Shown: one piece after another, positions 25,363 through 34,718 of the stretch | Layout: each line of letters opens with the position of its first letter | Position numbering within the stretch: position 1 is the first letter of the stretch | Assembly: GCF_001577365.1 (NCBI RefSeq) | Contig: NZ_CP014513.1 | Span: 3,906,001-3,970,000, forward strand | Length of the DNA stretch: 64,000 nucleotides | Source of the DNA: Frondihabitans sp. PAMC 28766 | GTDB lineage: Bacteria; Actinomycetota; Actinomycetes; Actinomycetales; Microbacteriaceae | Direction: 5' to 3' | Translations under genes and position numbers: made by a program | Notes under the pieces: generated by a model | Seen by the model: the letters and a program-made list of their open reading frames with translations, nothing else | Told to the model about the DNA's origin: nothing | Database searches by the model: none

Positions 25363-26336
25363 TCGATGTTCACCTTTCGGATCTGGCGGTACAGCACCAC
25401 CGAGATGATCACCAGCACCAGCGTCATCAAGAACGCGATCGCGATGCCGGGGCCGGTCTGGAAGTTCTGGAACACCGTGAGGTACGCCAGGACGACCAGC
25501 GACTGGGTCGAGTTGACCGGGCCGCCGCCGGTCAGAAGGAAGATGGTCGGGAAATCGTTCACGCAGAAGATCGTCATCAGGATCCACGAGACGAACGTGG
25601 TGCGCGAGATCATCGGCATCGTGATGTACCGGAACGTCTTGAACCCACTGGATCCATCGACCTTCGCGGCCTCGTAGACGTTGGTGTCCACCGACGCCAG
25701 CGCCGACGACATCATCATCATCATGAACGGGAACGAGATCCACACCTTGAAGATGCACACCACGACCTGAGCGAGCAGCGGGTCGGCGAGGAAGAGCACG
25801 TTGCCGAGGCCCAGGTGCGCCGCGATGATCGGCAGCGGCGACTGCGGGGTCGCGACCAGCCAGTTCCAGCTCGTCGCGGAGACGACGACCGGCACGATCC
25901 ACGGCAGGAGCAGGAGCACCTTGAACAGATTGTTCGCCGGGATGTGCGTGCGCAGCAGCAACGACAGCAGCAGACCCACGATCCACGACCCGAAGACGCC
26001 CACCACCGTGAAGATCAGGGTGAACCGCGCCGCCGCCCAGAAGGCCGGCTCGCCGAGGATGTTGGTGTAGTTCTGCAGCCCGACGAAGGCGCCCGAGTCG
26101 AGCAGGGTGCCGTTGTGCAGCGACTGGATGAACGCGTAGATGACCGGGTAGAGATTGATCAGAAGCAGCAGGATCAACGACGGGAGGGCGAACGCGAGAA
26201 GCGTCCAGGTGCGGGGCCCGAGACGCCGCGACTTGCGCTTCGCCGGCGTGGGGCGGGGCGCGCCCGACCCGGAGCCGGATACACCGACTCCGCGCCGAGC
26301 ACGCCTCAGGTTTTCAGCGACGCTGTTGGCCGACAT
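25359..26336 (-). CDS. Carbohydrate ABC transporter permease (MalF type)
   Basis: A 325-residue permease with a Ser/Arg-rich cytosolic start, six helices, and the EAA loop YEAAKVDGSSGFKTFRYITMP near residue 225. It pairs with the downstream MalG-type gene as the two membrane subunits of a CUT1-type importer. It follows the binding-protein gene by 69 bp. The substrate is probably an oligosaccharide, inferred from the family. Confidence 0.92.
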   Translation of the reverse strand: MSANSVAENLRRARRGVGVSGSGSGAPRPTPAKRKSRRLGPRTWTLLAFALPSLILLLLINLYPVIYAFIQSLHNGTLLDSGAFVGLQNYTNILGEPAFWAAARFTLIFTVVGVFGSWIVGLLLSLLLRTHIPANNLFKVLLLLPWIVPVVVSATSWNWLVATPQSPLPIIAAHLGLGNVLFLADPLLAQVVVCIFKVWISFPFMMMMMSSALASVDTNVYEAAKVDGSSGFKTFRYITMPMISRTTFVSWILMTIFCVNDFPTIFLLTGGGPVNSTQSLVVLAYLTVFQNFQTGPGIAIAFLMTLVLVIISVVLYRQIRKVNIE

Positions 26337-26405
26337 TCATCACTCCTTCGTGAGGGCTAAATACCGTGACAGGCGAATCTGTGCCGGCCACGTCGCATCC
26401 TGCGG

Positions 26406-27716
26406 TCAGGACGCCTTGATGGCGTTCTGGAGGGTGGTCAGGGCGTCTTTGGCCGTGACCTTGCCGCCGAGGATCGACTGAGTGAAGGTGGTCATGGCCG
26501 GCGTGCCGTCGACGGCGGTGACGCCCTCGAACAGTGCCGAGCCACCGGGGGCGGCCCAGGTCTTCGAGATGGGCTGCCAGTCGCTGATGACCTTGACGGC
26601 GTTCTTGTTGGCCTTGAAGCCGGCCGTGTCGGCGATGGACTTCAGCACGGGCAGGCCCACGCCGGTGTTCTTCGTCCACAGCGGCGACATGTTCTTGTAG
26701 TAGTACGTGAGGAACGCCTCCGAGCCCTTCTGGCTGGGGGTGTTCTTGTACATCATGATGTTGTTGGGGAAGAAGAGCGCGCCCTTCTTGCCCGACGGGC
26801 CGGTCAGCGGGTCGCCTACGAAGAGGTCGGCCGCCTTGGTGCCGCCGACGTTCTGGTCGAGGGCGGCGCCGTCCCAGCCGAAGCCGAACTTCTCGGCCTT
26901 CCACTGGGCCTGGACGTTCGCCGACGTGTAGGTCGCCGAGGCCGGGTCGGTGTAGCCCTTCGAGACGAGCTCGAGCATGAAGTCGATCGCCTCGATATTG
27001 GCCGAGGTGACGCAGTTGGCCTTCTGGTTCTCGTCGAAGAGGCCGCCGCCGTTGTTGATCATGAAGCTGACCATGATGTGGCTGCCGGTGAAGTTGCCCG
27101 AGCCGGAGCCCTGACCCCAGCCGTAGACGCCGATCTTCTTGAGGGCCGCGCAGACGTCGAGGTAGCTCTGCCAGTCGGTGGGCGGCTGGACGCCGGCCTT
27201 CGCGAGCAGCGACTTCGAGTACCACGAGACGCGCATGTCGAGGTTGTAAGGGATGGCGGCGTAGCCCTTGTCCGTCTTCATCGTGTCGATGAGGCCCGGC
27301 AGGAAGTCGTCGTAGATGCCGTTCTTCTTCCAGCTGTCGAGCAGGTCGTCGGCGTAGGCGATCTTGTTCTGCGCGGCGAACTGGAAGGCCTGCGTGCCAC
27401 CGCCGGACGAGACGGCCGGGCCGGTGTTCGACGCGATGGCCGACGAGAAGGTCTGGGTGAAGTTCGCCCACTGGATGACCTGGTAGGTGGCCGAGGGCAG
27501 GCTGCCGGTCGGCTTGTAGCCGGTGGTGATGGTCTTGTCGAGGGTGTTGAACGTGGTGTTGCCCCAGGGCATGTTCCAGAACTTCAGCGACTTCGAGCTG
27601 GAGCCCGATCCGCCGCTGGAGGAGCAGGCCGCCAGGAACGCGACGGCGCCGGCGCCGACCGCGCCGCCGAGAAAGGCGCGACGGCTGAAAGCCGATCCCG
27701 TGATGTTGTTTGGCAT
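26406..27716 (-). CDS. Extracellular sugar-binding lipoprotein (ABC transporter)
   Basis: A 436-residue solute-binding protein. The N-terminus has a twin-arginine-like SRRAFLGG and a lipobox LAAC with lipidated Cys31, so it is likely a Tat-exported lipoprotein. The mature part matches family 1 binding proteins (PYNLDMRVSWYSKSLLAKAG, FGWDGAAL). It presents sugar to the two permeases downstream. GGAAGGA precedes the ATG, directly after a 5' leader hairpin. It is the first gene of the operon. Confidence 0.9.
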   Translation of the reverse strand: MPNNITGSAFSRRAFLGGAVGAGAVAFLAACSSSGGSGSSSKSLKFWNMPWGNTTFNTLDKTITTGYKPTGSLPSATYQVIQWANFTQTFSSAIASNTGPAVSSGGGTQAFQFAAQNKIAYADDLLDSWKKNGIYDDFLPGLIDTMKTDKGYAAIPYNLDMRVSWYSKSLLAKAGVQPPTDWQSYLDVCAALKKIGVYGWGQGSGSGNFTGSHIMVSFMINNGGGLFDENQKANCVTSANIEAIDFMLELVSKGYTDPASATYTSANVQAQWKAEKFGFGWDGAALDQNVGGTKAADLFVGDPLTGPSGKKGALFFPNNIMMYKNTPSQKGSEAFLTYYYKNMSPLWTKNTGVGLPVLKSIADTAGFKANKNAVKVISDWQPISKTWAAPGGSALFEGVTAVDGTPAMTTFTQSILGGKVTAKDALTTLQNAIKAS

Positions 27717-27731
27717 GGTCAGTGTCCTTCC

Positions 27732-27751
27732 GCCGGGCAGCACTGCCCGGC
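27732..27751 (-). promoter_or_regulatory. Leader hairpin next to the binding-protein ribosome site
   Basis: An 8-bp perfect stem (GCCGGGCA with its complement) and 4-nt loop lie immediately 5' of GGAAGGA on the minus strand. It could stabilise the transcript or affect ribosome access. Confidence 0.4.
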
Positions 27752-28107
27752 TTTTTACTCTTCGTTGAATAAAAACTTTCGAACCATCGTCGCGATGAGA
27801 ATACGCGGATCTGCTCTGAAAACCACTTTCTGGCATCATCCTCGCCCGTGGATCGAGGCAAGTCAACGTCACCTGGAGGGTGATTCTCGCATCGTTACCG
27901 CATTGTGGCGATTCTTTCGGAGGCCAGCAACTTTCCACTAGGTCATAGAAACTTTCTCTGTTGCAAGACGGTCAGACAAGCGGTCGTGCGGGATCGCCCT
28001 CGACCGGCTCTCACCTTAGGGGCACTTCTGTCGAGCGTCAAGCAAAAGGTGTCTGACTTTCGACATCTTTGCTCACGCGGCACCCGAAGCTGTGCTTTAC
28101 TCTCCTC
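27752..28107. promoter_or_regulatory. Divergent control region between the sugar operon and the ROK gene
   Basis: The interval holds no gene and is more AT-rich than its surroundings. The motif ACTTTC recurs (27775, 27835, near 27940, near 27960 as GAAACTTTC, and near 28057). The repeats could be operators for the ROK or LacI proteins. Which regulator binds cannot be told from sequence. Confidence 0.4.
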
Positions 28108-29301
28108 ATGTCCGACGCCGCGCGCACGTCTGCCCTCGGCATCACCGGAGCAGGCGACCTGTTCCAGTTGCTCCGCGACGGCGCTCCGCGCACTCGTGCC
28201 GAGCTCGCCACGATGACGGGCCTCGCCCGCTCGACGATCGGCCTCCGGCTCGACTCTCTCGCCGACCTCGGCCTGATCGGTCCCGTCGCCGACGCCGTCT
28301 CCACCGGCGGCCGACCGCCGTCGCGGATCGCCCTGCTGCCGTCGTCGCGCATCGTCGTCGCCGCCGACCTCGGCGCCAGCCACGCCCACGTCGCCCTGAC
28401 AGACCTCCTGGGAGACGAGCTCGTCAGCCATCAAGAGCGCCTCGACATCGACCAGGGGCCCGAGGTGGTGCTGACCTGGATGGTCGAGCAGGTCGACGCC
28501 CTGCTCACAGTCCTCGGCCGCGACCGGAACGACCTCATCGCCGCCGGCATCGGGCTGCCCGGCCCGGTCGAGTTCTCGACCGGCCGCCCCGTGAACCCGC
28601 CGATCATGCCCGGCTGGGACGACTTCGACGTGCCCGGCTGGGTGCAGCAGCACATCGACGTGCCCGTCTACGTCGACAACGACGTCAACATCATGGCCCT
28701 CGGCGAACGCACGCACTCCTGGCCCGACGTCGACCACCTCTTCTTCCTCAAGGTCGCGACCGGCATCGGCTCGGGGATCATCTCGGGCGGCCGTCTGCAG
28801 CGCGGCGCCCAGGGCATCGCCGGCGACATCGGCCACATTCCGGTGGCGCGCGGGCAGGGTATCCAGTGCCGCTGCGGCAACACGGGCTGCCTCGAGGCCG
28901 TCGCCTCCGGGCCCGCCATCGCCGCGGCCCTCCGCGCCGACGGCATCGATGCGACCTCAGGATCCGACGTGGTCGAGCTCGTCCGGCGCGGAGACCTCGA
29001 CGCCGTGCGAGCCGTCCGGCAGGCCGGGCGCGACATCGGCGAGGTGCTCACCACCTGCGTCAACCTCATCAACCCCTCGGTCATCGCGATCGGCGGCTCG
29101 ATGTCGGAGGCCGGCGAGCACCTGCTCGCAGGCGTCCGCGAGGTCGTCTACTCCCGCTCGATGCCGCTGGCGACCGAGCACCTGACAATCGTGCAGTCTC
29201 GGGCAGCCGATCGCGCCGCGATCCTGGGGGCCAGCATGCTGGCGATCCATCACGCGCTCTCGCCCGAGAGCCTCGACTCGCTGGCCGCCGCAGTCGTCTG
29301 A
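28108..29301 (+). CDS. ROK-family transcriptional regulator/sugar kinase-like protein
   Basis: A 397-residue protein. A winged helix near residues 25-60 (TRAELATMTGLARSTIGLRL) precedes a ROK kinase-like domain with the sugar/ATP fold DLGASHAHVAL, GIGLPGPVEF, VDNDVNIMALGE and the zinc-binding cysteine motif CRCGNTGCLE. ROK proteins with this N-terminal domain are usually sugar-responsive repressors such as NagC, Mlc or XylR. The ATG at MSDAART was chosen because the upstream open extension lacks family similarity. It is divergent from the sugar operon and a second candidate regulator of it. Confidence 0.9.
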   Translation: MSDAARTSALGITGAGDLFQLLRDGAPRTRAELATMTGLARSTIGLRLDSLADLGLIGPVADAVSTGGRPPSRIALLPSSRIVVAADLGASHAHVALTDLLGDELVSHQERLDIDQGPEVVLTWMVEQVDALLTVLGRDRNDLIAAGIGLPGPVEFSTGRPVNPPIMPGWDDFDVPGWVQQHIDVPVYVDNDVNIMALGERTHSWPDVDHLFFLKVATGIGSGIISGGRLQRGAQGIAGDIGHIPVARGQGIQCRCGNTGCLEAVASGPAIAAALRADGIDATSGSDVVELVRRGDLDAVRAVRQAGRDIGEVLTTCVNLINPSVIAIGGSMSEAGEHLLAGVREVVYSRSMPLATEHLTIVQSRAADRAAILGASMLAIHHALSPESLDSLAAAVV

Positions 29302-29328
29302 GCCACCCGACTGAGCGACAATGGTCGG

Positions 29329-29946
29329 GTGACCCTCGTGCAGCCGACTCTCTCCCTGTGGGACGAGCCGTCGCCCTCTGCTCGTCACACCGACCGGATC
29401 CTGGCCGACTCGACGGACCGCGTCGCGTGGCTGCGAGCCCGCAGCCGCGGAATCACGGCCACCGATGTCGCCCGGCTCTCGAGCGCCGCCGCCGTGCAGG
29501 CGATCGTGCTCGAGAAGCGCTACGGCTCGAGCTTCTCGGGCAACGCCTACACCGACCACGGCCGGGCCCGCGAGCCCGACATCGCCGCGTGGGTGAAGAC
29601 GCACCACTCGATCGAGCCCAGCACGAAGCTCTTCCACGCCCGAGGCCAGAAGCTGCACCTCGCGACGCCCGACGGGGTGGGCGAACTCGCCGACGGCACC
29701 GTCGTGCTCGCCGAGATCAAGACCACGTCGAAGGTGTGGCGCGGCATCCCCCGCTCGTACCTACGGCAGGTGTGGTGGCAGCAGTACGTGCTCGGCGCCG
29801 AGCGCACGCTCGTCGTCTGGGAGCAGCACGTCGACTTCGTGCCCGTGGCCGCCGAGCCGCTCTGCCGGTGGGTCGAGCGCGACGACGACCAGATCCAGCA
29901 GCTGATCTTCCTCGCCGACCAGGTGCTCGACGCGCTCGCCTCTTAG
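29329..29946 (+). CDS. YqaJ-type (lambda exonuclease-like) nuclease
   Basis: A 205-residue protein resembling the YqaJ viral recombinase/lambda exonuclease family of PD-(D/E)xK nucleases. Visible motifs are GITATDVARLS, GRAREPDIAAW, the catalytic Asp in LATPDG, and LAEIKTT carrying the E-x-K pair. No recombinase (RecT/Bet) or phage gene lies nearby, so it looks like a chromosomal resident and not an active prophage part. The start is GTG; the next GTG three codons on is also possible. It is 27 bp after the ROK gene and may share its transcript. Confidence 0.78.
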   Translation: MTLVQPTLSLWDEPSPSARHTDRILADSTDRVAWLRARSRGITATDVARLSSAAAVQAIVLEKRYGSSFSGNAYTDHGRAREPDIAAWVKTHHSIEPSTKLFHARGQKLHLATPDGVGELADGTVVLAEIKTTSKVWRGIPRSYLRQVWWQQYVLGAERTLVVWEQHVDFVPVAAEPLCRWVERDDDQIQQLIFLADQVLDALAS

Positions 29947-29975
29947 TCGGTCGCCTGCGAGGGCGCGCTCGCCTC

Positions 29976-30644
29976 TCAGACGGTCGCCTGGCTCGACTTT
30001 CGTCGCGCGACCTCGCGCGGGTCGACGGGCAGGTGCAGCGGGTCGACGAGATGCAGGCGGCTCAGCCAGATGACGAGCGCGCTCATGGCGGCGACGAAGA
30101 CCGCGATCACGAGGCAGTAGAGCAGCACGGCACCCCAGCCGATCGTCACCGTGTTCAAGAACGGATACGGCACGAAGCTCTGCCCGCGCGCCAGGGTCGC
30201 GATGAGCCAGACGATCGGGTAGATCAGGAAGAACCAGAGGCGACGCCACGGGATCGCCGCGTGGTCGCCCAGCAGCACCCACTCGACGATCGCGATGATC
30301 GGCACGACGCGGTGCAGGATGTCGTTCGACCACGCCACGTTGAAGTCGCCGAGCGGCTGATTGGCGAGGATCAGGTTGTAGACGATGCCGGTCGTCGCCA
30401 TGTAGGTGACGGTCGCACCTCGAGCGACGACGAGCCACGGCGGCGATGCCATGGCGGTCAGACTCACGGCGGCGGTCAGCGCGAACGTGCCCGCGATCAG
30501 CAGATTGCTCTGGATCGTGAAGAAGCCGAAGAAGTTGAAGAAGAAGAACGAGGGGGCCAGCACGCTCCGCATCAGCTGGCCGACCACGGCCACGATGATG
30601 AGGACGGCGACGGCGAGCCGGAGACCGGCGAAGAGATATCTCAC
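29976..30644 (-). CDS. Pr6Pr-family membrane protein
   Basis: About 222 residues with six predicted helices. Family-like segments include FFTIQSNLLIAG, GIVYNLIL, WSNDILHRVVPIIAIVEWVL and WFFLIYPIVWLIATLARG; the conserved Asn, Asp and His residues sit within helices. The function of this FAR-17a/AIG1-like family in bacteria is not established. The frame extends to 30704 (ATG), but that extension is polar and atypical, so the GTG reading VRYLFAGLRLA is preferred; start confidence is low. Confidence 0.75.
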   Translation of the reverse strand: MRYLFAGLRLAVAVLIIVAVVGQLMRSVLAPSFFFFNFFGFFTIQSNLLIAGTFALTAAVSLTAMASPPWLVVARGATVTYMATTGIVYNLILANQPLGDFNVAWSNDILHRVVPIIAIVEWVLLGDHAAIPWRRLWFFLIYPIVWLIATLARGQSFVPYPFLNTVTIGWGAVLLYCLVIAVFVAAMSALVIWLSRLHLVDPLHLPVDPREVARRKSSQATV

Positions 30645-30778
30645 GATCGTCAGCGTACCGATAGTTTCGACAGCCTTGACACTCCCGAAACACATCCGAC
30701 TCACGGCCCCCGTTTACTGAGAGCGCGGCCGATCACGGATCAGCGGTCGCAGTCCCGAACGATGGAAGGCCTTCGACG

Positions 30779-31768
30779 ATGACGACCACGACCGAGAGGC
30801 CGACCATGACCCCGACCATGCGAGCCATGGTGATCACCCAGAACGGTGGACCGGACGTTCTCACACCCGCAAAGATCCCGACGCCACGGAGGCGGGGGTC
30901 GGAGATCCTGATCCGCGTGGCCGCCGCCGGCGTGAACCCGTTCGACGTCGATGCGCGAGCGGGACGGGTCGGATCGTGCGGCAGCCCCGAGCTGCCCGCA
31001 GTGCTCGGGTGCGACTTCAGTGGCACCGTGGTCGAGAGCCCCTACGCGGCGTTCCCGCTGAAACCCGGCACCGAGGTCTACGGAGTAGCGTCCGTGCCGC
31101 GGTCGGCCGGCACCTACGCCGAGTACGTCAGCGTGCCCCTGCTGTCGGTGACGCGCAAACCCAAGTCGCTCTCGCACGTCGAGGCGGCAGCCGTACCCCT
31201 CGCGGCTCTCACCGCCTGGGGCCTCGTCGTCGACGTCGCCAAGGCCCACGAGGGCCAGCGCATCCTGGTGCACGCGGGCGCCGGCGGGGTCGGGCACTTC
31301 GTGGTGCAGTTCGCCGCGTACTTCGGCGCCCACGTCATCGCCACCGGGTCGTCGCGGAACGCCGACTGGCTCACCGAGCTCGGCGCCTCCGAGGTCATCG
31401 ACTACACGCAGAGTCTCTTCGAAGAGGCGACCGTCGGTGTCGACGTCGTCATCGACCTGGTCGACGACGACGAGGTCGCGCTTCGCAGCGTGCGCGTCCT
31501 GCGCCTGGGCGGCCTCCTGGTGCACGTGCCGACCTGCGAGGTGCCCGGGCTGCAGGATCTCTGCGACTCGGTCGGGGCGCGCCTGACGGGTTACGAGGTG
31601 GCCCCCGACGCCACTTGCCTGGCGATCATCGCGCGCCTTCTCGACTCCGGCGACGTTGCCGTGTACGTGGACGACGTCTACGACCTCGAGGACGTGGCCG
31701 ACGCGCACCGCCTGCTCGCGAAGGGCCACACGCGGGGCAAGCTGGTGCTCAAGATCACCGACGAGTAG
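30779..31768 (+). CDS. Zinc-independent quinone oxidoreductase-like (MDR) protein
   Basis: A 329-residue medium-chain dehydrogenase/reductase. An N-terminal GroES-like domain (MRAMVITQNGGPDVL, AAAGVNPFDVDARAG, LGCDFSGTV) is followed by a nucleotide-binding domain with VHAGAGGVGHFVVQFA. No zinc cysteines are present, as in zeta-crystallin/quinone reductases. It would use NADPH to reduce enones or quinones. The ATG at 30779 gives a nine-residue Thr-rich extension; an internal ATG at MRAMV is an alternative. It is divergent from the Pr6Pr gene. Confidence 0.87.
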   Translation: MTTTTERPTMTPTMRAMVITQNGGPDVLTPAKIPTPRRRGSEILIRVAAAGVNPFDVDARAGRVGSCGSPELPAVLGCDFSGTVVESPYAAFPLKPGTEVYGVASVPRSAGTYAEYVSVPLLSVTRKPKSLSHVEAAAVPLAALTAWGLVVDVAKAHEGQRILVHAGAGGVGHFVVQFAAYFGAHVIATGSSRNADWLTELGASEVIDYTQSLFEEATVGVDVVIDLVDDDEVALRSVRVLRLGGLLVHVPTCEVPGLQDLCDSVGARLTGYEVAPDATCLAIIARLLDSGDVAVYVDDVYDLEDVADAHRLLAKGHTRGKLVLKITDE

Positions 31769-31780
31769 CCCCTCCCTCCC

Positions 31781-31854
31781 CCGTTCTACCTATCGGTGCG
31801 GCTTTCCCGGGCAGAAACTTCCTGTCGCGAGGGCGCTACCTATAGGTAGAACGG
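31781..31854. repeat. 74-bp palindromic element, copy 2 of 2
   Basis: The outer arms CCGTTCTACCTAT and complement are conserved with the copy at 15470-15543; the inner arms have diverged. The centre CAGAAACTTCCTGTCG matches copy 1 except at two positions. It lies between convergent genes, next to the terminator of rplA. Confidence 0.75.
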
Positions 31855-31880
31855 AGGAGGAGGGGGCGGGGGGGACGGCG

Positions 31881-31914
31881 GAAGGCCCGCACCTCCGGGG
31901 AGGTGCGGGCCTTC
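31881..31914. terminator. Bidirectional terminator hairpin
   Basis: A 15-16 bp GC-rich stem (GAAGGCCCGCACCTCC and its complement) with a short loop lies 20 bp after the rplA stop and between convergent transcripts. No clear T tract is present. Confidence 0.65.
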
Positions 31915-31935
31915 GTGTAGCGCCGAGCGGTGTTG

Positions 31936-32625
31936 TTACAGGGCGTTGATGTCGAGGGGGATGCCCGGGCCGAACGTAGTCGAAACGGTGCCCTTGGTGA
32001 TGTAGCGGCCCTTCGACGAGGACGGCTTGAGACGCACGACCTCTTCGAGAGCGGCGTCGATGTTCTCGTTGAGCTGTTCGAACGAGAAACCCGCCTTGCC
32101 GACGACGAAGTGCACGTTGGAGTGCTTGTCGACGCGGAACTCGATCTTGCCGCCCTTGATGTCGTTCACAGCCTGAGCGACGTTCGGGGTGACGGTGCCG
32201 GTCTTGGGGTTCGGCATGAGGCCGCGGGGCCCGAGGACCTTGCCGAGACGACCGACCTTGCCCATGAGCTCGGGGGTCGAGACGGCGGAGTCGAACGACG
32301 TGTAGCCGCCCGCGACCTTCTCGATGAGCTCGTCGCCACCGACCTCGTCGGCACCGGCGGCGAGGGCGGCCTCGGCCGCAGCACCCGTCGCGAAGACGAT
32401 GACGCGGGCGGTCTTGCCGGTTCCGTGAGGCAGGATGACCGTGCCACGCACCATCTGGTCGGCCTTGCGGGGGTCGACGCCGAGCTTCAGCGCGACCTCG
32501 ACGGTCGAGTCGAACTTCTTGGAGCCGGTCTCGCGGGCGACGGCGACGGCCTCGCTCGGAGTGTAGAACTTGCCTGCCTCGATCTTCTCGGCAGCGGCGC
32601 GGTACGCCTTGGACTTCTGAGCCAT
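31936..32625 (-). CDS. rplA: 50S ribosomal protein L1
   Basis: A 229-residue L1. Conserved segments include [46 protein letters not shown] and the C-terminal [11 protein letters not shown]1 forms the mobile stalk next to the ribosomal E site. The ATG has CAGGAGAT upstream. It is the last gene of secE-nusG-rplK-rplA, 90 bp after rplK. Confidence 0.97.
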   Translation of the reverse strand: MAQKSKAYRAAAEKIEAGKFYTPSEAVAVARETGSKKFDSTVEVALKLGVDPRKADQMVRGTVILPHGTGKTARVIVFATGAAAEAALAAGADEVGGDELIEKVAGGYTSFDSAVSTPELMGKVGRLGKVLGPRGLMPNPKTGTVTPNVAQAVNDIKGGKIEFRVDKHSNVHFVVGKAGFSFEQLNENIDAALEEVVRLKPSSSKGRYITKGTVSTTFGPGIPLDINAL

Positions 32626-32715
32626 GTGAAATCTCCTGATTTCGAGAGCGTGGTTACGAGCCTGGCCGGCTCTCCCACTGGATGTCTGTGAGTGTCGTGC
32701 GGTAGTCGGGAAGGA

Positions 32716-33147
32716 CTACGCGTCGACGGTGATGCCCATCGAACGGGCGGTGCCGGCGATGATCTTCGCCGCGGCGTCGATGTCGTTGGCGTTGAGGTCG
32801 GCCTGCTTGGTCGTGGCGATCTCGCGGACCTGCTCCTGCGTCAGCTTGCCCACCTTGACGGTGTGCGGCGTCGGGGACCCCTTGGCGAGGCCGGCGGCCT
32901 TCTTGATGAGCTCGGCGGCCGGGGGCGTCTTCAGGATGAACGTGAACGAACGGTCTTCGTAGACGGTGATCTCGACGGGGACGACGTTGCCGCGCTGCGA
33001 CTCGGTCGCCGCGTTGTACGCCTTGCAGAACTCCATGATGTTCACGCCGTGCTGACCCAGGGCCGGGCCGATGGGCGGAGCGGGGTTCGCGGCGCCGGCG
33101 TTGATCTGAAGCTTGATCAGACCTGTGACCTTCTTTTTCGGTGCCAT
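32716..33147 (-). CDS. rplK: 50S ribosomal protein L11
   Basis: A 143-residue L11 with the N-terminal domain [20 protein letters not shown] and the C-terminal rRNA-binding domain ([19 protein letters not shown]). It supports the GTPase-associated centre and the thiostrepton site. It follows nusG by 132 bp and precedes rplA. Confidence 0.97.
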   Translation of the reverse strand: MAPKKKVTGLIKLQINAGAANPAPPIGPALGQHGVNIMEFCKAYNAATESQRGNVVPVEITVYEDRSFTFILKTPPAAELIKKAAGLAKGSPTPHTVKVGKLTQEQVREIATTKQADLNANDIDAAAKIIAGTARSMGITVDA

Positions 33148-33279
33148 TTCTGTTTCCTTCTTGTGGGGTTCGAACTCACGGCGGTTGCCGCACGCTCTCC
33201 CGGTTACGAGCGGACCCGAAAACCGGTGGTATGTAAAAACTTTGGTGCAGACCGGGTGGACACCGGCTGCAAACGGGCG

Positions 33280-34263
33280 CTAGAGCTTGGTGACCTGGTC
33301 GAAACTGAGCTCGACCGGCGTCTCGCGTTCGAACAGCGAAACGAGCACCGTGAGCTTACCCGATTCGGGCTTGATCTCGCTGATCGTCCCGGGAAGACCC
33401 GCGAACGAGCCCTCCTTGATGGTGATGGTCTCGCCGATCTCGAAGTCGACCTCGGCCGGGATGACTCGCTGGGCCGCCTTGCCGCCCTTCGCCGAGCCCT
33501 TGGCGGCGGGTGCCGCCTCCTGCACCTGCACGAGGCTCTTCAGCATGTTGAAGGCCTCTTCGAAGCGCAGCGGTGTCGGGTTGTGGGCGTTGCCCACGAA
33601 GCCGGTGACACCGGGAGTGTGACGGACGACCGACCAGGAGTCTTCGTTGAGGTCGATGCGGACGAGCACGTATCCGGGGATGCGGACGCGGGTGACGAGC
33701 TTGCGCTGGCCGTTCTTGATCTCGACGACGTCTTCCATCGGGACTTCCACCTGGTAGATGTAGTCCTCCATGGTGAGCGACACCATGCGGTTCTCGATGT
33801 TCTGCTTCACGCGGCGCTCGAAGCCCGCGTACGAGTGGATGACGTACCACTTGCCGGGCTTGCCGCGCAGCTCGTAGCGGAAGGCCTCGTAGGGGTCGAC
33901 CTCGGCCTCTTCGGCCTCGCCGTCGACAGCCTCGCCGTCGACAGCCTCCTCGTCGGCCTCGTCGATGGTCGCCTCGACGGCGGCCTCGGCCTCGTCGACG
34001 CTGTCGATCTCGAGCGCGTCCTCGACGACGGCATCGGCCTGCTCGTCCTTCGCCTCGTCGAGGCTGTCGAGCAGCTCGTCGAGGTTGGTCGGTGCGTCGG
34101 TGCCCACGGCGTCGGTGGTGTCGATCTCGAGCGCCTCCTGCTCGGCGGGCTCGACCGACTCCTCGTCGGCGGTCTGCGTCGCGCCCTCCTGGGCCTCTTC
34201 GACCTCGGAGGACTGCTCGGCAGCGGTGGCGAGGTCGATGTCGTCGCGCTCGTTCTTGGGCAA
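33280..34263 (-). CDS. nusG: Transcription termination/antitermination factor NusG with long acidic N-terminus
   Basis: A 327-residue NusG from a TTG start with GGAAGAA upstream. The first 135 residues are acidic and low complexity (repeats such as VDGEA), followed by the NGN domain ([19 protein letters not shown]) and a C-terminal KOW domain ([17 protein letters not shown]). NusG links RNA polymerase to Rho or the ribosome. Acidic extensions are common in actinobacterial NusG. It follows secE by 100 bp. Confidence 0.95.
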   Translation of the reverse strand: MPKNERDDIDLATAAEQSSEVEEAQEGATQTADEESVEPAEQEALEIDTTDAVGTDAPTNLDELLDSLDEAKDEQADAVVEDALEIDSVDEAEAAVEATIDEADEEAVDGEAVDGEAEEAEVDPYEAFRYELRGKPGKWYVIHSYAGFERRVKQNIENRMVSLTMEDYIYQVEVPMEDVVEIKNGQRKLVTRVRIPGYVLVRIDLNEDSWSVVRHTPGVTGFVGNAHNPTPLRFEEAFNMLKSLVQVQEAAPAAKGSAKGGKAAQRVIPAEVDFEIGETITIKEGSFAGLPGTISEIKPESGKLTVLVSLFERETPVELSFDQVTKL

Positions 34264-34363
34264 GGGTTCTTCTTCCGTTGGAATGGGGGCGGGCTGTCGG
34301 GCGATGCCGTGACCGCGGGGCTGATCAGCGGCCGGTGCGGACGGCCGTGGGCCGGGATCGGAA

Positions 34364-34645
34364 CTACGAGGCGTTGACGCCGTTTCCGAAGACGTACTGC
34401 ACGACGAACCCGAAGAGCGTGTCGAGGCCGAAGACCAGAGCCATCATGATGACGACGAAGACGAGCACGACCCCTGTGAAGCCGAACAGCTCTTTGCGGG
34501 TCGGTGTGACGACCTTCTTCAGCTCGTTGATGACCTGGCGGATGAACAGCGCGATGCGCGCGAAGCGACCACGACGCACGGCGCCGTCGGCCCTCGCGAT
34601 CGCAACGACGTCCTCGCTGGGAACGTCTACGTCTTTTCTCGCCAC
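34364..34645 (-). CDS. secE: Preprotein translocase subunit SecE
   Basis: A 93-residue SecE. A basic cytosolic segment ([20 protein letters not shown]) and the TP(T/E)RKEL motif precede one membrane helix at the C-terminus. It stabilises SecY in the translocon. The GTG start has GGAAGG 8 nt upstream; the open extension before it runs through the tRNA gene and is not coding. Confidence 0.94.
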   Translation of the reverse strand: MARKDVDVPSEDVVAIARADGAVRRGRFARIALFIRQVINELKKVVTPTRKELFGFTGVVLVFVVIMMALVFGLDTLFGFVVQYVFGNGVNAS

Positions 34646-34718
34646 TGGGGTTACCTTCCGAGCTTCTGCGCCTGATTGGCGCAGGTCCAGTTCGCACACT
34701 GCGTGCGAACACGGGCTG

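Noticed and set aside
29329..29946. Prophage remnant
   Set aside because: Only one phage-like nuclease is present; no integrase, structural genes or att repeats are seen.
33160..33180. A GGGGTTCGAACTC string resembling a tRNA T arm upstream of rplK
   Set aside because: No acceptor, D or anticodon arms can be built around it; it is leader sequence.
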